Positions 33,526-42,403 of a DNA stretch of 64,000 nt are shown here, piece by piece. The stretch is from Bacteroidales bacterium (GTDB lineage: Bacteria; Bacteroidota; Bacteroidia; Bacteroidales; Muribaculaceae). The translations under genes and the position numbers were made by a program. The stretch is taken from positions 71,352 to 135,351 of the forward strand of contig JAAVFQ010000003.1 of assembly GCA_014800685.1 (NCBI GenBank), given 5' to 3'. The number at the start of each line of letters is the position of its first letter. The first letter of the stretch is position 1. The notes below the pieces were generated by a model, which worked only from the letters and a program-made list of their open reading frames with translations, had not been told where the DNA came from and made no database searches.

Positions 33526-34145
33526 TGGAGACTTCACCAACCCCTAACGCCGGACATAAAAAGTCGGGCAATCTTTATCTTCGCCTCTTCACAAGTTTCT
33601 TTAAAATCGGGGCATTCACATTTGGAGGTGGCTGGGCCATGATTTCGATAATAGAGAGAGAGATCGTAGACAAAAACGGGTGGATAGAACGAGATGATTT
33701 TCTTGACCTTCTTGCCGTTGCGCAGAGTTTGCCGGGCATACTCGCCGTGAATATAGCCACTGCCGTGGGCGATCATCTGCGGAAGGGTAAGGGGGCAGCG
33801 ATAGCCGCCCTGGGCACTATACTCCCCTCTTTCCTAATTATCCTCGCGATCGCCATCTTTCTGACTCCGGATATGATAAAGAATAATAAGACCATATCGG
33901 CGATTTTCATGGGGATACGTCCGGCCGTGGTAGCTCTGATAGTGGCGCCCGTAATCACCTCGGCGAAAGCAGCCGGCATAAAGCTTCGCACCTTATGGAT
34001 ACCGGCCTTAGTGACTCTGATGATATGGCTTGATATGGGATTTATCTCTAATCCGATATTATACATATTGCTTGGCGGCCTTGGTGGTTATCTCTACTTC
34101 CGATACACTCACTCACGCATAAGGAAAGGGGGTGAAGTGGCATGA
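33525..34145 (+). CDS. Chromate transporter family protein, first half
   Basis: A 206-residue membrane protein with the CHR-family signature: FKIGAFTFGGGWAMI, then DFLDLLAVAQSLPGILAVNIATAVG and LPSFLIILAIAIFL. Short CHR proteins of about 200 residues work as heterodimers of two consecutive genes, equivalent to the two halves of long ChrA. Its start overlaps the DUF3825 stop, and its stop overlaps the next chromate gene (ATGA), so all are coupled. The real substrate in gut anaerobes is unproven; sulfate or another oxyanion is possible. Confidence 0.93.
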   Translation: METSPTPNAGHKKSGNLYLRLFTSFFKIGAFTFGGGWAMISIIEREIVDKNGWIERDDFLDLLAVAQSLPGILAVNIATAVGDHLRKGKGAAIAALGTILPSFLIILAIAIFLTPDMIKNNKTISAIFMGIRPAVVALIVAPVITSAKAAGIKLRTLWIPALVTLMIWLDMGFISNPILYILLGGLGGYLYFRYTHSRIRKGGEVA

Positions 34146-34753
34146 ATAATATCTACCTGCAGCTCATCTGGGCTTATATAAAGATAGGCATCTTCGGCTT
34201 CGGCGGGGGCTACGCCATGTTGTCATTAGTGGAGAAAGCGGTGGTAGGGCCCGGATGGATATCGGAGACAATGTTTACCGATATCGTGGCCATCTCCCAG
34301 ATGACCCCCGGCCCGATAGGCATTAATTCCGCTACCTATATCGGCTATGTGGCCCCCGGCTCAGTCTCGCCTGAATATAGTGGAGTGGCCTGGGGACTTC
34401 TCGGATCATGTCTGGCGACGCTTGCCGTGGTTCTACCCTCATTCTTTCTCGTTTTGTATAGCTCTCACTTCATAAGACGTCATCACGAAAGCGGGATAAT
34501 AAAGGGAATCTTCATGGGGCTGCGCCCGGTAGTGGTTGGTCTGATAGCCTCCGCGGCGTTAATGCTTATGAATGCTTCCAATTTCAATCCCAACGGGATA
34601 AGCTGGCAACTGGTGGTAAATATCGTGATAAGCGTTGTGGCCTTCTGTCTGGTATTCTTTCCTATACCGGGAAGCGGAGGTAAAAAGAAGATTCATCCCA
34701 TATTAGTTATAATACTGGCCGGACTTGCCGGCTATCTTATCTATGGATTATAA
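34142..34753 (+). CDS. Chromate transporter family protein, second half
   Basis: A 203-residue partner of the preceding protein: IKIGIFGFGGGYAMLSLVE, FTDIVAISQMTPGPIGINSATYIGY and GLRPVVVGLIASAALML are the conserved CHR motifs, including the PGP of the second half. It has about six membrane helices. It overlaps the first half by four bases at the 5' end and folC by eleven bases at the 3' end. Confidence 0.93.
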   Translation: MNNIYLQLIWAYIKIGIFGFGGGYAMLSLVEKAVVGPGWISETMFTDIVAISQMTPGPIGINSATYIGYVAPGSVSPEYSGVAWGLLGSCLATLAVVLPSFFLVLYSSHFIRRHHESGIIKGIFMGLRPVVVGLIASAALMLMNASNFNPNGISWQLVVNIVISVVAFCLVFFPIPGSGGKKKIHPILVIILAGLAGYLIYGL

Positions 34754-36044
34754 AGAAGCTCTTGACTATCTATATTCACAGCTCCCGATGTTTTCGAGGG
34801 TTGGAGCTGCTGCTTATAAACCCGGGCTGCAGACGTCAGAAAAACTTGATGAATATTTCGGGCATCCTCACAAAAAATTTCATTCTATCCACATAGGAGG
34901 CACCAATGGCAAGGGAAGCACCTCACACCTTCTTGCCTCCACCCTTCAGGCTCAGGGATATAAAACAGCTCTATACACATCGCCACATCTCGTGGACTTC
35001 CGAGAGAGAATGAAAATCAATGGAGAGATGATTCCGGAGGAACGCGTGATAGATTTCGTGGAAAGATTTCGCGCTTCAGATTACGACGGACATCCGAGTT
35101 TCTTTGAACTCACCATGATGATGGCTTTCGACTGGTTTGCCAGTGAGGGAGTGGACTATGCAGTTATAGAGGTGGGCATGGGCGGTCGTCTTGACTCTAC
35201 CAACATTATTACTCCGCAGGGGTGTGTGATAACTAATATTTCCAGCGACCACACACAGTTTCTGGGCAGCACTGCCGCTGCTATAGCCCGTGAAAAGGCC
35301 GGCATTATAAAGAAAGGGATTCCGGTAGTGATCGGCGAGGCCACAGGCGACGTGCGCAGGGTGTTTGAGGATAAAATAAATGAAGTAGACACCGTAGGCA
35401 TCTTTGCAGAAGACCATCCTGCCATCCGAGATATCAACATTCATCCGGAAGGGGGCATCTCCGGAGATGCTGAACTCGTCGGCCGCTTCTCCACTACCCT
35501 TTCAGGAGACTATCAGGTAAAGAATCTGAACACCTACTTCACTGCCGTGAAAATGCTGCGCGATGCCGGCATAGAAATTTCAGAGAATGCCGTACAGAAA
35601 GGAGTGAAAGATGTGGAGAGCATGACCGGCTTCAGAGGACGCTGGACACGACTCTGCGACTCTCCTCTTACAATATGCGACACGGGACACAATGAGGGGG
35701 GACTGAAATATAATTTCTCTCAGCTGGAAAGAATCATGAGCAGCAGGCCGAAGAGTGCGCGGTTGCACATAGTAGCGGGGTTTGTGGCGGATAAGGACAT
35801 TGATCATATTATAGAGCTCTTCCCTAAAGATGCAGAATATTATTTCACCCAGGCCCAAATCCCACGGGCACTTCCAGTGCGGGAGCTGATGGCTAAAGCT
35901 GAGGCCATCGGGCTTAAAGGAGAATCGTTTTCCGAAGTAGCAGAGGCTTACAGAGAGGCTACAAAGAGAGCGGCTGCGGAAGACGTGATATACGTAGGAG
36001 GCTCGACATTTATAGTAGCTGATTTGCTTGCGGCCATTGAATAG
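34743..36044 (+). CDS. folC: Bifunctional dihydrofolate/folylpolyglutamate synthase
   Basis: A 433-residue Mur-ligase-like enzyme that adds glutamate to dihydropteroate and to folates. The P-loop is HIGGTNGKGSTSH near residue 48, followed by YTSPHLVDFRERM, the VDYAVIEVGMGGRLDSTN motif, NISSDHTQFLG and the CDTGHNEGGL segment. The ATG at 34743 lies within the end of the second chromate gene (11-base overlap); a TTG further upstream is less likely. Placement behind two transporters is probably only operon packing. Confidence 0.95.
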   Translation: MDYKEALDYLYSQLPMFSRVGAAAYKPGLQTSEKLDEYFGHPHKKFHSIHIGGTNGKGSTSHLLASTLQAQGYKTALYTSPHLVDFRERMKINGEMIPEERVIDFVERFRASDYDGHPSFFELTMMMAFDWFASEGVDYAVIEVGMGGRLDSTNIITPQGCVITNISSDHTQFLGSTAAAIAREKAGIIKKGIPVVIGEATGDVRRVFEDKINEVDTVGIFAEDHPAIRDINIHPEGGISGDAELVGRFSTTLSGDYQVKNLNTYFTAVKMLRDAGIEISENAVQKGVKDVESMTGFRGRWTRLCDSPLTICDTGHNEGGLKYNFSQLERIMSSRPKSARLHIVAGFVADKDIDHIIELFPKDAEYYFTQAQIPRALPVRELMAKAEAIGLKGESFSEVAEAYREATKRAAAEDVIYVGGSTFIVADLLAAIE

Positions 36045-36092
36045 TTAATCTTCATATTACCATCGCGTCATTTTTTCGCGCCTTCCAAATAA

Positions 36093-36129
36093 AATTCCCT
36101 GATGACTCAACCTTATTGGTCGTCAGGGA
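36093..36129 (+). terminator. Hairpin after folC
   Basis: TTCCCTGATGAC pairs with GTCGTCAGGGA (one bulge) around an 11-base AT-rich loop, followed by GTTTATATTATA. Likely terminator of the DUF3825-folC operon. Confidence 0.6.
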
Positions 36130-36163
36130 GTTTATATTATAGTGACATCACCTACTATAAACT

Positions 36164-37429
36164 ATGAAAAGCAAAATAAAATCTCCCGCTGCCGTCTCGC
36201 TTGGCATACATTTCACATTCTTTGTGATATATATGGCCGGACTGAGTGCTTTCGGCTCCTTTGTCAACGATATGTATCTCCCCTCGCTCCCCTCCATGAC
36301 AAAGTTTTTCCACTGCTCAGCATCCGTAGTCCAGCTTGGACTCACCACGGGAATGATAGGACTTGCATTGGGCCAACTTATCCTTGGGCCGATAAGTGAT
36401 AAATATGGCCGCAAGCCGGTTCTTATCCTATCCATGATACTCTTCACGATTGCGGCTATCGTGAGCATTTTTTCTCCGACTATAAATTTTTTCCTCATTT
36501 GCCGTCTATTTCAAGGCTTCGGTGCCTCGGCAGGATATTTTCTTGCCCGTACTATTCCGGCAGACGTATATGAGGGGAGGCCTCTGGCCAAGACAATGGC
36601 AATCATTGGAGCTATTAATGGCTTTGCGCCGGCTTCGGCACCGGTCATCGGCGGTCTGATAGCTATAAAATGGGATTGGCAGGGGGCATTCGCAGTGCTG
36701 GCCATATTCTCCATAATCCTTCTGCTCTTCTCTCCGAAACTGAAAGAGACTCTTCCACCGTCAAAAAGAGATAATGGGAGTTTGCTTCAGGCCTTCGGAA
36801 GATATGGCACACTTCTTCGCAATAGAAAGTTTATGACACATGTGCTCCTCAAAGGGGCCTCTCTCGGCATCCTGTTTGCCTACATTTCCGGAGCGCCCTT
36901 TATATATCAGGATGAATTCGGCTTTTCCAAATTGGGATTTGGCGGAATCATGGGAGCAAACGCATTGGCAGTAGCAGCCGGGGCAATGATAGCTCTGCGC
37001 TTTAAGGTACTGAAGAGAGCTGCCCTTGCGGGGAGTATCGGTGTCATGATATGTGCGATAATTCTCGCAATTTTCATATTTACACTTCACAATCTCTGGA
37101 GTTTTGAGGTGTTCATTCTGCCACTTCTCTTTTGCCTCGGTATGAATTTCACTGTCAGCAATACTTTGTCAATGAATGAGGGACGCAGCGATGCCGGAGG
37201 CGCCTCAGCCATTCTGGGTATCGGGGGTTATCTCTTTGGAGCGGTAGTTAGTCCTCTTGTGGGCAAAGGTAATATCATGCACTCCACTGCCATTGTAATT
37301 CTCACGGTAGCCTTCATCACACTCATATTTGCTTATTTCAGCAGCAGACTCGCTCCCGACCCTAATATGGTAGATACTAAAGAAAATGCCGATGCAGAAA
37401 ATGCCGGGCATAGCAATAGCTCCAAATAG
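36164..37429 (+). CDS. MFS drug efflux transporter, Bcr/CflA type
   Basis: A 421-residue, 12-helix major facilitator. The opening NDMYLPSLPSM, motif A GPISDKYGRKPVL between helices 2 and 3, and motif C in the IGAINGFAPASAPVIGG region of helix 5 place it in the DHA1 Bcr/CflA group, which exports drugs, cysteine or other small molecules by proton antiport. The charged, low-complexity C-terminus (TKENADAENAGHSNSSK) is cytoplasmic. Transcribed on its own after the folC hairpin. Confidence 0.88.
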   Translation: MKSKIKSPAAVSLGIHFTFFVIYMAGLSAFGSFVNDMYLPSLPSMTKFFHCSASVVQLGLTTGMIGLALGQLILGPISDKYGRKPVLILSMILFTIAAIVSIFSPTINFFLICRLFQGFGASAGYFLARTIPADVYEGRPLAKTMAIIGAINGFAPASAPVIGGLIAIKWDWQGAFAVLAIFSIILLLFSPKLKETLPPSKRDNGSLLQAFGRYGTLLRNRKFMTHVLLKGASLGILFAYISGAPFIYQDEFGFSKLGFGGIMGANALAVAAGAMIALRFKVLKRAALAGSIGVMICAIILAIFIFTLHNLWSFEVFILPLLFCLGMNFTVSNTLSMNEGRSDAGGASAILGIGGYLFGAVVSPLVGKGNIMHSTAIVILTVAFITLIFAYFSSRLAPDPNMVDTKENADAENAGHSNSSK

Positions 37430-37477
37430 TGAAACAGAATAACTTTTTGATTTTCCAACCTATAAAATTATCTCGTT

Positions 37478-37939
37478 ATGTATCAGAAAACAGTAGGCTT
37501 CATTCAAGCCATTAAAATGGGCTTCAACCGTTTCCTGTCTATCTCAGGACGCTCGTCCCGCTCCGAGTTCTGGTGGTGGTATCTTTTCATTGTGATCATA
37601 AGCTACCTGGTCACCATTCCTGCGCTTTCTCCTCTTTTCTCTGATCCTACAGCATTTGCGACTGCTGCCAATCCCACGGAATTGTATGCGAAGATGTTTG
37701 CAGCCTTAGGAACCGGAAGTTCCCTGGCGCTCTTTCTTCTATGGATTTTCGAGATTCTGGCGATGGTGCCAATCACTTGCCGTCGACTTCACGACACAGG
37801 CAGAGGCGCAGGATGGTTTTTCATCTCTTTTGTGCCCTTCATCGGAGGGATCTGGCTCTTCATCCTTCTTCTTCTACCCTCTGAGCCCCAAACCAACAGA
37901 TTTGGAGAGATACCCAACCTTGCGGAGAGCGGATGGTAA
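37478..37939 (+). CDS. DUF805 membrane protein
   Basis: A 153-residue inner-membrane protein with four hydrophobic segments and the DUF805 landmarks: NRFLSISGRSSRSEFWWWYLF at the N-terminus, CRRLHDTGRGAGWFFI in the middle, and LLLPSEPQTNRFGE at the end. Function unknown. It follows the MFS gene by 48 bp and may share its transcript. Downstream there is a partial AAGTAAGT-element end (38001-38020) inside the intergenic region. Confidence 0.92.
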   Translation: MYQKTVGFIQAIKMGFNRFLSISGRSSRSEFWWWYLFIVIISYLVTIPALSPLFSDPTAFATAANPTELYAKMFAALGTGSSLALFLLWIFEILAMVPITCRRLHDTGRGAGWFFISFVPFIGGIWLFILLLLPSEPQTNRFGEIPNLAESGW

Positions 37940-38021
37940 TAGGATGACATCTCGCGTGCTGCGAGCCTATTAATACATTTTAAGAAAGCTCGCATTCGTA
38001 TATATATTAATTTTTCTCACA

Positions 38022-38067
38022 TATAAAGAGAGAGCGGTTCAGATTATCTGACCGTTCTCTCTTTATA
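38022..38067. terminator. Bidirectional terminator between DUF805 and rng
   Basis: TATAAAGAGAGAGCGGT pairs with ACCGTTCTCTCTTTATA (one wobble) around CAGATTATCTG, itself a short palindrome. It separates converging genes. Confidence 0.85.
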
Positions 38068-38097
38068 TTAGAATTTAAAAGTATGTTCTGTTATCTT

Positions 38098-39717
38098 TCA
38101 ATCATTATCTCTAGCAGAGACCTTAGAATGTGATTTTGTATGACTACTGTTAACGTCCTTTTCTTCTTTAAGATCTATTTCCTGCTTGTCACCATCCAAG
38201 ACCTTATACTCCAGATATGCGAGAGACTCATCACTGAGGATTTTGAAGTTGCGGCCATATTCTCTACGCCATTTACCATATAGGGAGAAAACGCCCTTTT
38301 TGACATAGGCTTCTACAAATGGATGAACAAACATAGTGAATTTCTTCACTTTGAGGTCATTGACAAGATAGTCAATCTTCTCTTTCAGCTTATCGGTGAA
38401 AAGCAGAGAAGGCTGTATCTCCCCTTTGCCAAAGCATGAGGGACAGGTCTCACTGGTGGCGATGTCAAGTGCGGGTCTGACTCTCTGTCTTGTGATCTGC
38501 ATAAGACCGAACTTGGATAGGGGAAGAATGTTGTGTCTGGCACGGTCATTAGCCATAATCTGGCGCATGTGGTCATATAGAGCTTGCCTGTGCTCAGCCT
38601 TGTTCATGTCGATGAAGTCGATGACAATGATACCGCCCATATCTCGGAGTCTCAGCTGTCTGGCTATTTCATCGGCGGCCCTTAGGTTTACTTCCAGGGC
38701 ATTTGTTTCCTGGTCGTTACTAGCTTTTGAGCGATTTCCTGAATTGACGTCAATCACATGAAGGGCCTCTGTATGCTCGATGATGATATAGGCACCGCTT
38801 TTGAAGGAGACGGTTTTCCCGAAACTGCTCTTAATCTGCCGAGTGATGCAGAAGTGATCGAAAATCGGGATATCTTTCTGATAAAGCTTTACGATGTCTT
38901 TTCTATCGGGAGCAATAACTCCCACATAGTCCTGAATCTGGGCGAAGGTTTCTTCATCATTGACGTGTATACTCTCAAATGATGGGCTGAACACATCTCT
39001 TATAATGCTTACGGCTCTTGAGTCTTCTTCGTAGATAAGAGAGGGGGGTTCGGAGCGTTGCATCTTGGCAATAGCATCTTCCCAGCACTTCACGAGCGAG
39101 CGTAGCTCGGCATTAAGTTCGGCTACTCTTTTGTTTTCGGCGGAAGTTCTAATGATAACTCCAAAGCCTTTTGGCTTTATTGAGCCGATGAGGTGCTTTA
39201 ATCTCATTTTCTCCTCAGTAGACTTGATCTTCTGTGAAATAGAGATTTTATCGCCGAAAGGGATCAGCACCATGAAGCGTCCGGTAAAAGAGAGGTCAGT
39301 AGTGAGTCTCGGGCCTTTAGAGGAAATTGGCTCTTTGGCTATCTGGACAAGCAGCGTGTCACCTTGCTTCAGGACATCTGCGATTGAGCCATGCTTAGGG
39401 ATGTCGGGCTCTCTTTTGAAGTGAGAGATGTCGGGAAGAGATTTCTTATTGGCAAGGGCCTCGCTAATGAATTTGTAGTAAGTGCTAAACTGCGCACCAA
39501 GATCGAGATAATGAAGAAAAGCATCCTTTTCATAGCCTACATTAATGAAGGCCGCGTTCAGTCCGGGCATAAGCTTATGCACCTTGGCGAGATAGAGGTC
39601 GCCGACGGCATACGCGATGTTACGACTCTCCTTCTGAAGGGATACGAGACGTGAATCTTCGAGTAGTGCTATCGAGATTTCTTTCTGCTGAACGTCAACT
39701 ATTAATTCGCTTTTCAT
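38098..39717 (-). CDS. rng: Ribonuclease E/G family endoribonuclease
   Basis: A 539-residue endonuclease for 5'-monophosphate-sensitive cleavage of rRNA precursors and mRNA. The S1/RNase H-like N-terminal part (VGDLYLAKVHKLMPGLNAAFINVGYEKDAFLHY) is split by a short insert. Catalytic Asp residues are in LHVIDVNSG and IVIDFIDM, and the zinc-link that joins dimers is CPSCFGKG. The C-terminal tail is a short charged region, not the long RNase E scaffold, so the RNase G form. It is the last gene of HU, bS22-like, rng, with a structured 281-bp leader before it. Confidence 0.95.
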   Translation of the reverse strand: MKSELIVDVQQKEISIALLEDSRLVSLQKESRNIAYAVGDLYLAKVHKLMPGLNAAFINVGYEKDAFLHYLDLGAQFSTYYKFISEALANKKSLPDISHFKREPDIPKHGSIADVLKQGDTLLVQIAKEPISSKGPRLTTDLSFTGRFMVLIPFGDKISISQKIKSTEEKMRLKHLIGSIKPKGFGVIIRTSAENKRVAELNAELRSLVKCWEDAIAKMQRSEPPSLIYEEDSRAVSIIRDVFSPSFESIHVNDEETFAQIQDYVGVIAPDRKDIVKLYQKDIPIFDHFCITRQIKSSFGKTVSFKSGAYIIIEHTEALHVIDVNSGNRSKASNDQETNALEVNLRAADEIARQLRLRDMGGIIVIDFIDMNKAEHRQALYDHMRQIMANDRARHNILPLSKFGLMQITRQRVRPALDIATSETCPSCFGKGEIQPSLLFTDKLKEKIDYLVNDLKVKKFTMFVHPFVEAYVKKGVFSLYGKWRREYGRNFKILSDESLAYLEYKVLDGDKQEIDLKEEKDVNSSHTKSHSKVSARDND

Positions 39718-39888
39718 TCAATATGGATTGATATAAGATTTCAGAGTAATTTCACTTTAAAAATAATAGCCTCGGACGCTATAGGGATTTCTCTACGAGA
39801 ACCTTTAAGCGAAATGCCTCGGAAACGATCCGGAGACAGGAAACTTTTAAAGTAAAACCGACTCTCAGAAAAAAGAGACAAACTACCG

Positions 39889-39963
39889 GTGTCGGATCAA
39901 CCGACACTTTCGTTTGCCCTTTATTCCACTCTGAGAAATTCCGGCACCAGAATATTTTGTGCC
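39889..39963 (-). promoter_or_regulatory. Hairpin-rich leader between the bS22-like gene and rng
   Basis: GTGTCGG (39889-39895) pairs with CCGACAC (39901-39907), and GGCAC (39943-39947) with GTGCC (39959-39963). Neither has a U-run. The 281-bp gap has no believable gene. Because rng encodes the processing nuclease, these stems could be cleavage or autoregulatory sites, as known for the E. coli rne leader. Confidence 0.4.
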
Positions 39964-39998
39964 GCGGGTTTTCCCTCACCCGGCGTCGTGAAGAAATA

Positions 39999-40088
39999 TT
40001 ATTTCTTCTTGTGACGATTCTTTCTCAGTCTTTTCTTTCTTTTGTGAGTAGCCATCTTATGGCCTTTTCTCTTTTTTCCGCTTGGCAT
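39999..40088 (-). CDS. bS22 / AURKAIP1-COX24-like small ribosomal protein
   Basis: A 29-residue, extremely basic protein: MPSGKKRKGHKM then ATHKRKKRLRKNRHKKK. The repeated HKM-THKRKKRLRKNRHK pattern matches the AURKAIP1/COX24 domain (mitochondrial mS38, mycobacterial bS22), which in ribosome structures lies in the small subunit near the intersubunit bridge. It is below common gene-calling length limits. It lies between HU (191 bp) and rng (281 bp) on the same strand. Confidence 0.9.
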   Translation of the reverse strand: MPSGKKRKGHKMATHKRKKRLRKNRHKKK

Positions 40089-40279
40089 AATAAACTGTTT
40101 TTTTAAGCATACATCTTGAAGACGTAAGCCTGTGGTTATAATTTCGTTAAAGATGGAAGCCGGAGTCTACTATGCAGACTCATTAATCTGCTTCCGCCGG
40201 GAGAGAATCCTTATAATTTAGAGAATCTGACCTCAGCTTGCTATATCATCGTGGGGTCATAAACTCAGTCATTTCGGAA

Positions 40280-40552
40280 TCATTTCACCTGCTCAAGGAA
40301 AATCTTTGAGGGCTTGAAAGCCGGCACTTTGTGCTCGGGAATGCGAATAGTGGTATTCTTGGAAATGTTACGAGCAGTTTTTTCGCGACGGGTTTTCAGA
40401 ACAAAACTACCGAATCCGCGAAGGTACACATTATTTCCATCGGCCATGGAGTCCTTGACCACTTCCATAAACTTCTCAAGAGTGACAAGCACCGCGGCTT
40501 TTTCAATGCCCGTGCTACGAGAAATTTCATTTACAATATCTGCCTTTGTCAT
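40280..40552 (-). CDS. HU family DNA-binding protein
   Basis: A 90-residue nucleoid protein of the HU/IHF family. The beta-arm signature is present as GFGSFVLKTRREKTARN followed by IRIPEHKVPAFKPSKIF, with the intercalating Pro in the arm tip region (RIPEHKVPAF). It bends and compacts DNA. HU and IHF cannot be separated on this sequence alone. First gene of the HU, bS22-like, rng string; the -7 box is only partial (GATATTTG near 40644). Confidence 0.95.
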   Translation of the reverse strand: MTKADIVNEISRSTGIEKAAVLVTLEKFMEVVKDSMADGNNVYLRGFGSFVLKTRREKTARNISKNTTIRIPEHKVPAFKPSKIFLEQVK

Positions 40553-40758
40553 TTCTAAAGTAGTAATATATCTAAATTATTATTATTTTCGTGCTCAAAC
40601 TGTCAGTCAACGGACGGGCATTTTGAGTTTTGGCACTGCAAATATCGCAATAATTTTTGAATCTATTGCAACAACTCGCCGATTTTTCGCATATTAGAGG
40701 CATTTTTTTTTAATTCACCTCTCTTTCACCGATTTTCACTTCACCGCAGGAGCCACTT

Positions 40759-41358
40759 TCAGTCTATTCTGCTGACTCCATCTACCGCAAGTAGTTTGCC
40801 ACTGAGTTCGCTAAATTTCTCGTCTCTGGTGCGGAGTGTTATCTCGCAGGTGTTATCAAATGTCTGCCTCACTATCTCCACGCCATCCATCTTAGCCAGT
40901 TTCATCACGTCGTTCATGGACATATAAGGGAACGTGACTGATATTTCGCTCATCTTGAACATTTCACGCACGCCAGCATTCTCTATGGCAAGACGAGCAG
41001 CTTCACGATAGGCCACTATAAGACCTGACGTGCCGAGCTTAATTCCGCCGAAATATCTCACTACGGCTATTAAGACATCTGTGAGTCCGAAGCTGTTGAT
41101 TTGTCCTAATATGGGTTTTCCAGCAGTTCCGGAGGGTTCTCCATTGTCATTCAGCTGCCATTCGGTGCGGTCGGGTCCTATCATGTAAGCCCAACACACA
41201 TGGCGCGAATCATGATATTCATTCTGAATTTTCTTTATGATTTCCTTTGCCCTGTCAGCACTCTCCACCGGGAAGGCAAAAGAGAGAAATCGGCTCATTT
41301 TTTCCGTGTATTTTCCCTCTCCGGGGCCTGATAGGGTGTAATATATGTCGCTCATCAT
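40759..41358 (-). CDS. YigZ/IMPACT family protein
   Basis: A 199-residue protein with the UPF0029 (IMPACT) N-terminal domain: SRFLSFAFPVESADRAKEII, DSRHVCWAYMIGP, DDNGEPSGTAGKPIL-like DNGEPSGTAGKPILG, and VVRYFGGIKLGTSGL, followed by the small C-terminal DUF1949 ferredoxin-like domain. IMPACT proteins influence translation in eukaryotes; the bacterial role is unclear. The two ATGs at 41358 and 41355 are preferred over a GTG at 41370. Confidence 0.92.
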   Translation of the reverse strand: MMSDIYYTLSGPGEGKYTEKMSRFLSFAFPVESADRAKEIIKKIQNEYHDSRHVCWAYMIGPDRTEWQLNDNGEPSGTAGKPILGQINSFGLTDVLIAVVRYFGGIKLGTSGLIVAYREAARLAIENAGVREMFKMSEISVTFPYMSMNDVMKLAKMDGVEIVRQTFDNTCEITLRTRDEKFSELSGKLLAVDGVSRID

Positions 41359-41425
41359 TTCTCTGACCACACATCACCGCGAAGTGTGGCTGCTCATTTT
41401 TGGATTATGGAATGTAGATGATTCT

Positions 41426-41476
41426 AAGCAAGTATTAAAAACGATAATATGAGTCGAAAATCTTCTATACTTACTT
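41426..41476. repeat. Short AAGYAAGTAT palindromic element
   Basis: AAGCAAGTAT at the left end and ATACTTACTT at the right end form a near-perfect inverted repeat; the centre contains CGATAATATGAG. A second copy with the same centre lies at 42404-42460. Confidence 0.7.
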
Positions 41477-41495
41477 AAGAAAAAACATTAGCGCA

Positions 41496-41529
41496 GAGAG
41501 TGCGCCGGAGACAAATCCGTCGCACTCTC
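41496..41529 (-). terminator. Terminator of the DJ-1 gene
   Basis: GAGAGTGCG pairs with CGCACTCTC, with inner CCGGA/TCCGT pairing. On the minus strand a T-run follows about ten bases later. Confidence 0.65.
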
Positions 41530-41552
41530 CTGCCTTAATGATAGTTGATCTA

Positions 41553-42140
41553 TTATCCGAAGTAAAGGTCTGTTTCAGAAAACTCTTTAGGGAATAGAAG
41601 TAAGTCGCCGGCTACACGATTAGCCACTTCTTCTCCAAATTGGCACTTCACGATATTGAGCGCCCAGAGCATGGCATTGCCCGGGCCATTGCCCGTGACG
41701 ATATTCTTGCTCACGACTACAGGACGGTCTTCATAGATATCTTCTCCGAGCATACCTTCAAATCCGGGATAGCATGTGGCATGATGCCCGGCAAGGAGGC
41801 CGGACTGAGCAAGAACTACCGCAGGCGCCGCGCAGATAGCAGCTATTCTCCCCCCCTTGCTATGGTGAGAAGAGAGAAGACCCTGAAGAGGGGCAAATTC
41901 ATAGAGGTTAGTTGCCCCCGGCATTCCACCGGGAAGAATCAGCCAGTCTATATCCTTGAAGAGAGTGTTGTCATAGATGACGTCGGCCGTGATAGTAATC
42001 CCGTGCGCTCCCTTCACCTGAAGGGCAGAGGTGATAGACACTGTCTTGAGCGACATGCCTGCTCTGCGCAGAATGTCAATAGCAGAGATGGCTTCCATTT
42101 CTTCAAAACCATCTGCAAGAAATAAGAATGATTCTTTCAT
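41553..42140 (-). CDS. DJ-1/PfpI family protein (YajL-like)
   Basis: A 195-residue protein of the DJ-1 group. The reactive cysteine is in AAICAAPAVVLA (nucleophile elbow), the conserved acidic residue is Glu in DGFEEMEA near residue 15, and WLILPGGMPGATNL is another family motif. DJ-1 proteins act in oxidative stress, with reported glyoxalase or chaperone activity. Monocistronic. Bases 42141-42304 upstream show no clear minus-strand promoter. Confidence 0.92.
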   Translation of the reverse strand: MKESFLFLADGFEEMEAISAIDILRRAGMSLKTVSITSALQVKGAHGITITADVIYDNTLFKDIDWLILPGGMPGATNLYEFAPLQGLLSSHHSKGGRIAAICAAPAVVLAQSGLLAGHHATCYPGFEGMLGEDIYEDRPVVVSKNIVTGNGPGNAMLWALNIVKCQFGEEVANRVAGDLLLFPKEFSETDLYFG

Positions 42141-42304
42141 AATATGAAGTCTAATTTGTTCGTTCGCTGCCGATGTAACATCCAGAACACCACCTTGTTA
42201 TATCACTCACTCTGACAAATGTACCAATTCTGAGCGCTTACTTCGGCCGTTCATTCCTCAAATTTAATCATTTTTTCTGAAAAATTCAAAATCTTGAATC
42301 TCTT

Positions 42305-42336
42305 TTTGCTCTTGACACTCAAATTTTGTAATTTTG
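42305..42336 (+). promoter_or_regulatory. Promoter of apbE-rmuC
   Basis: TTTG (42305-42308), 20 bp, TAATTTTG (42329-42336). The leader of about 136 bases contains the short palindromic element at 42404-42460. Confidence 0.75.
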
Positions 42337-42403
42337 CATACTATTTTTGTCCGGTTATCTTTTAGCGCTGCAGGCTCCCGCACGTTATCCGGCTTTACTT
42401 ACT

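Noticed and set aside
39779..39979. 66-residue minus-strand frame between the bS22-like gene and rng
   Set aside because: No ribosome site, no family resemblance, and it overlaps hairpins; better explained as a structured leader.
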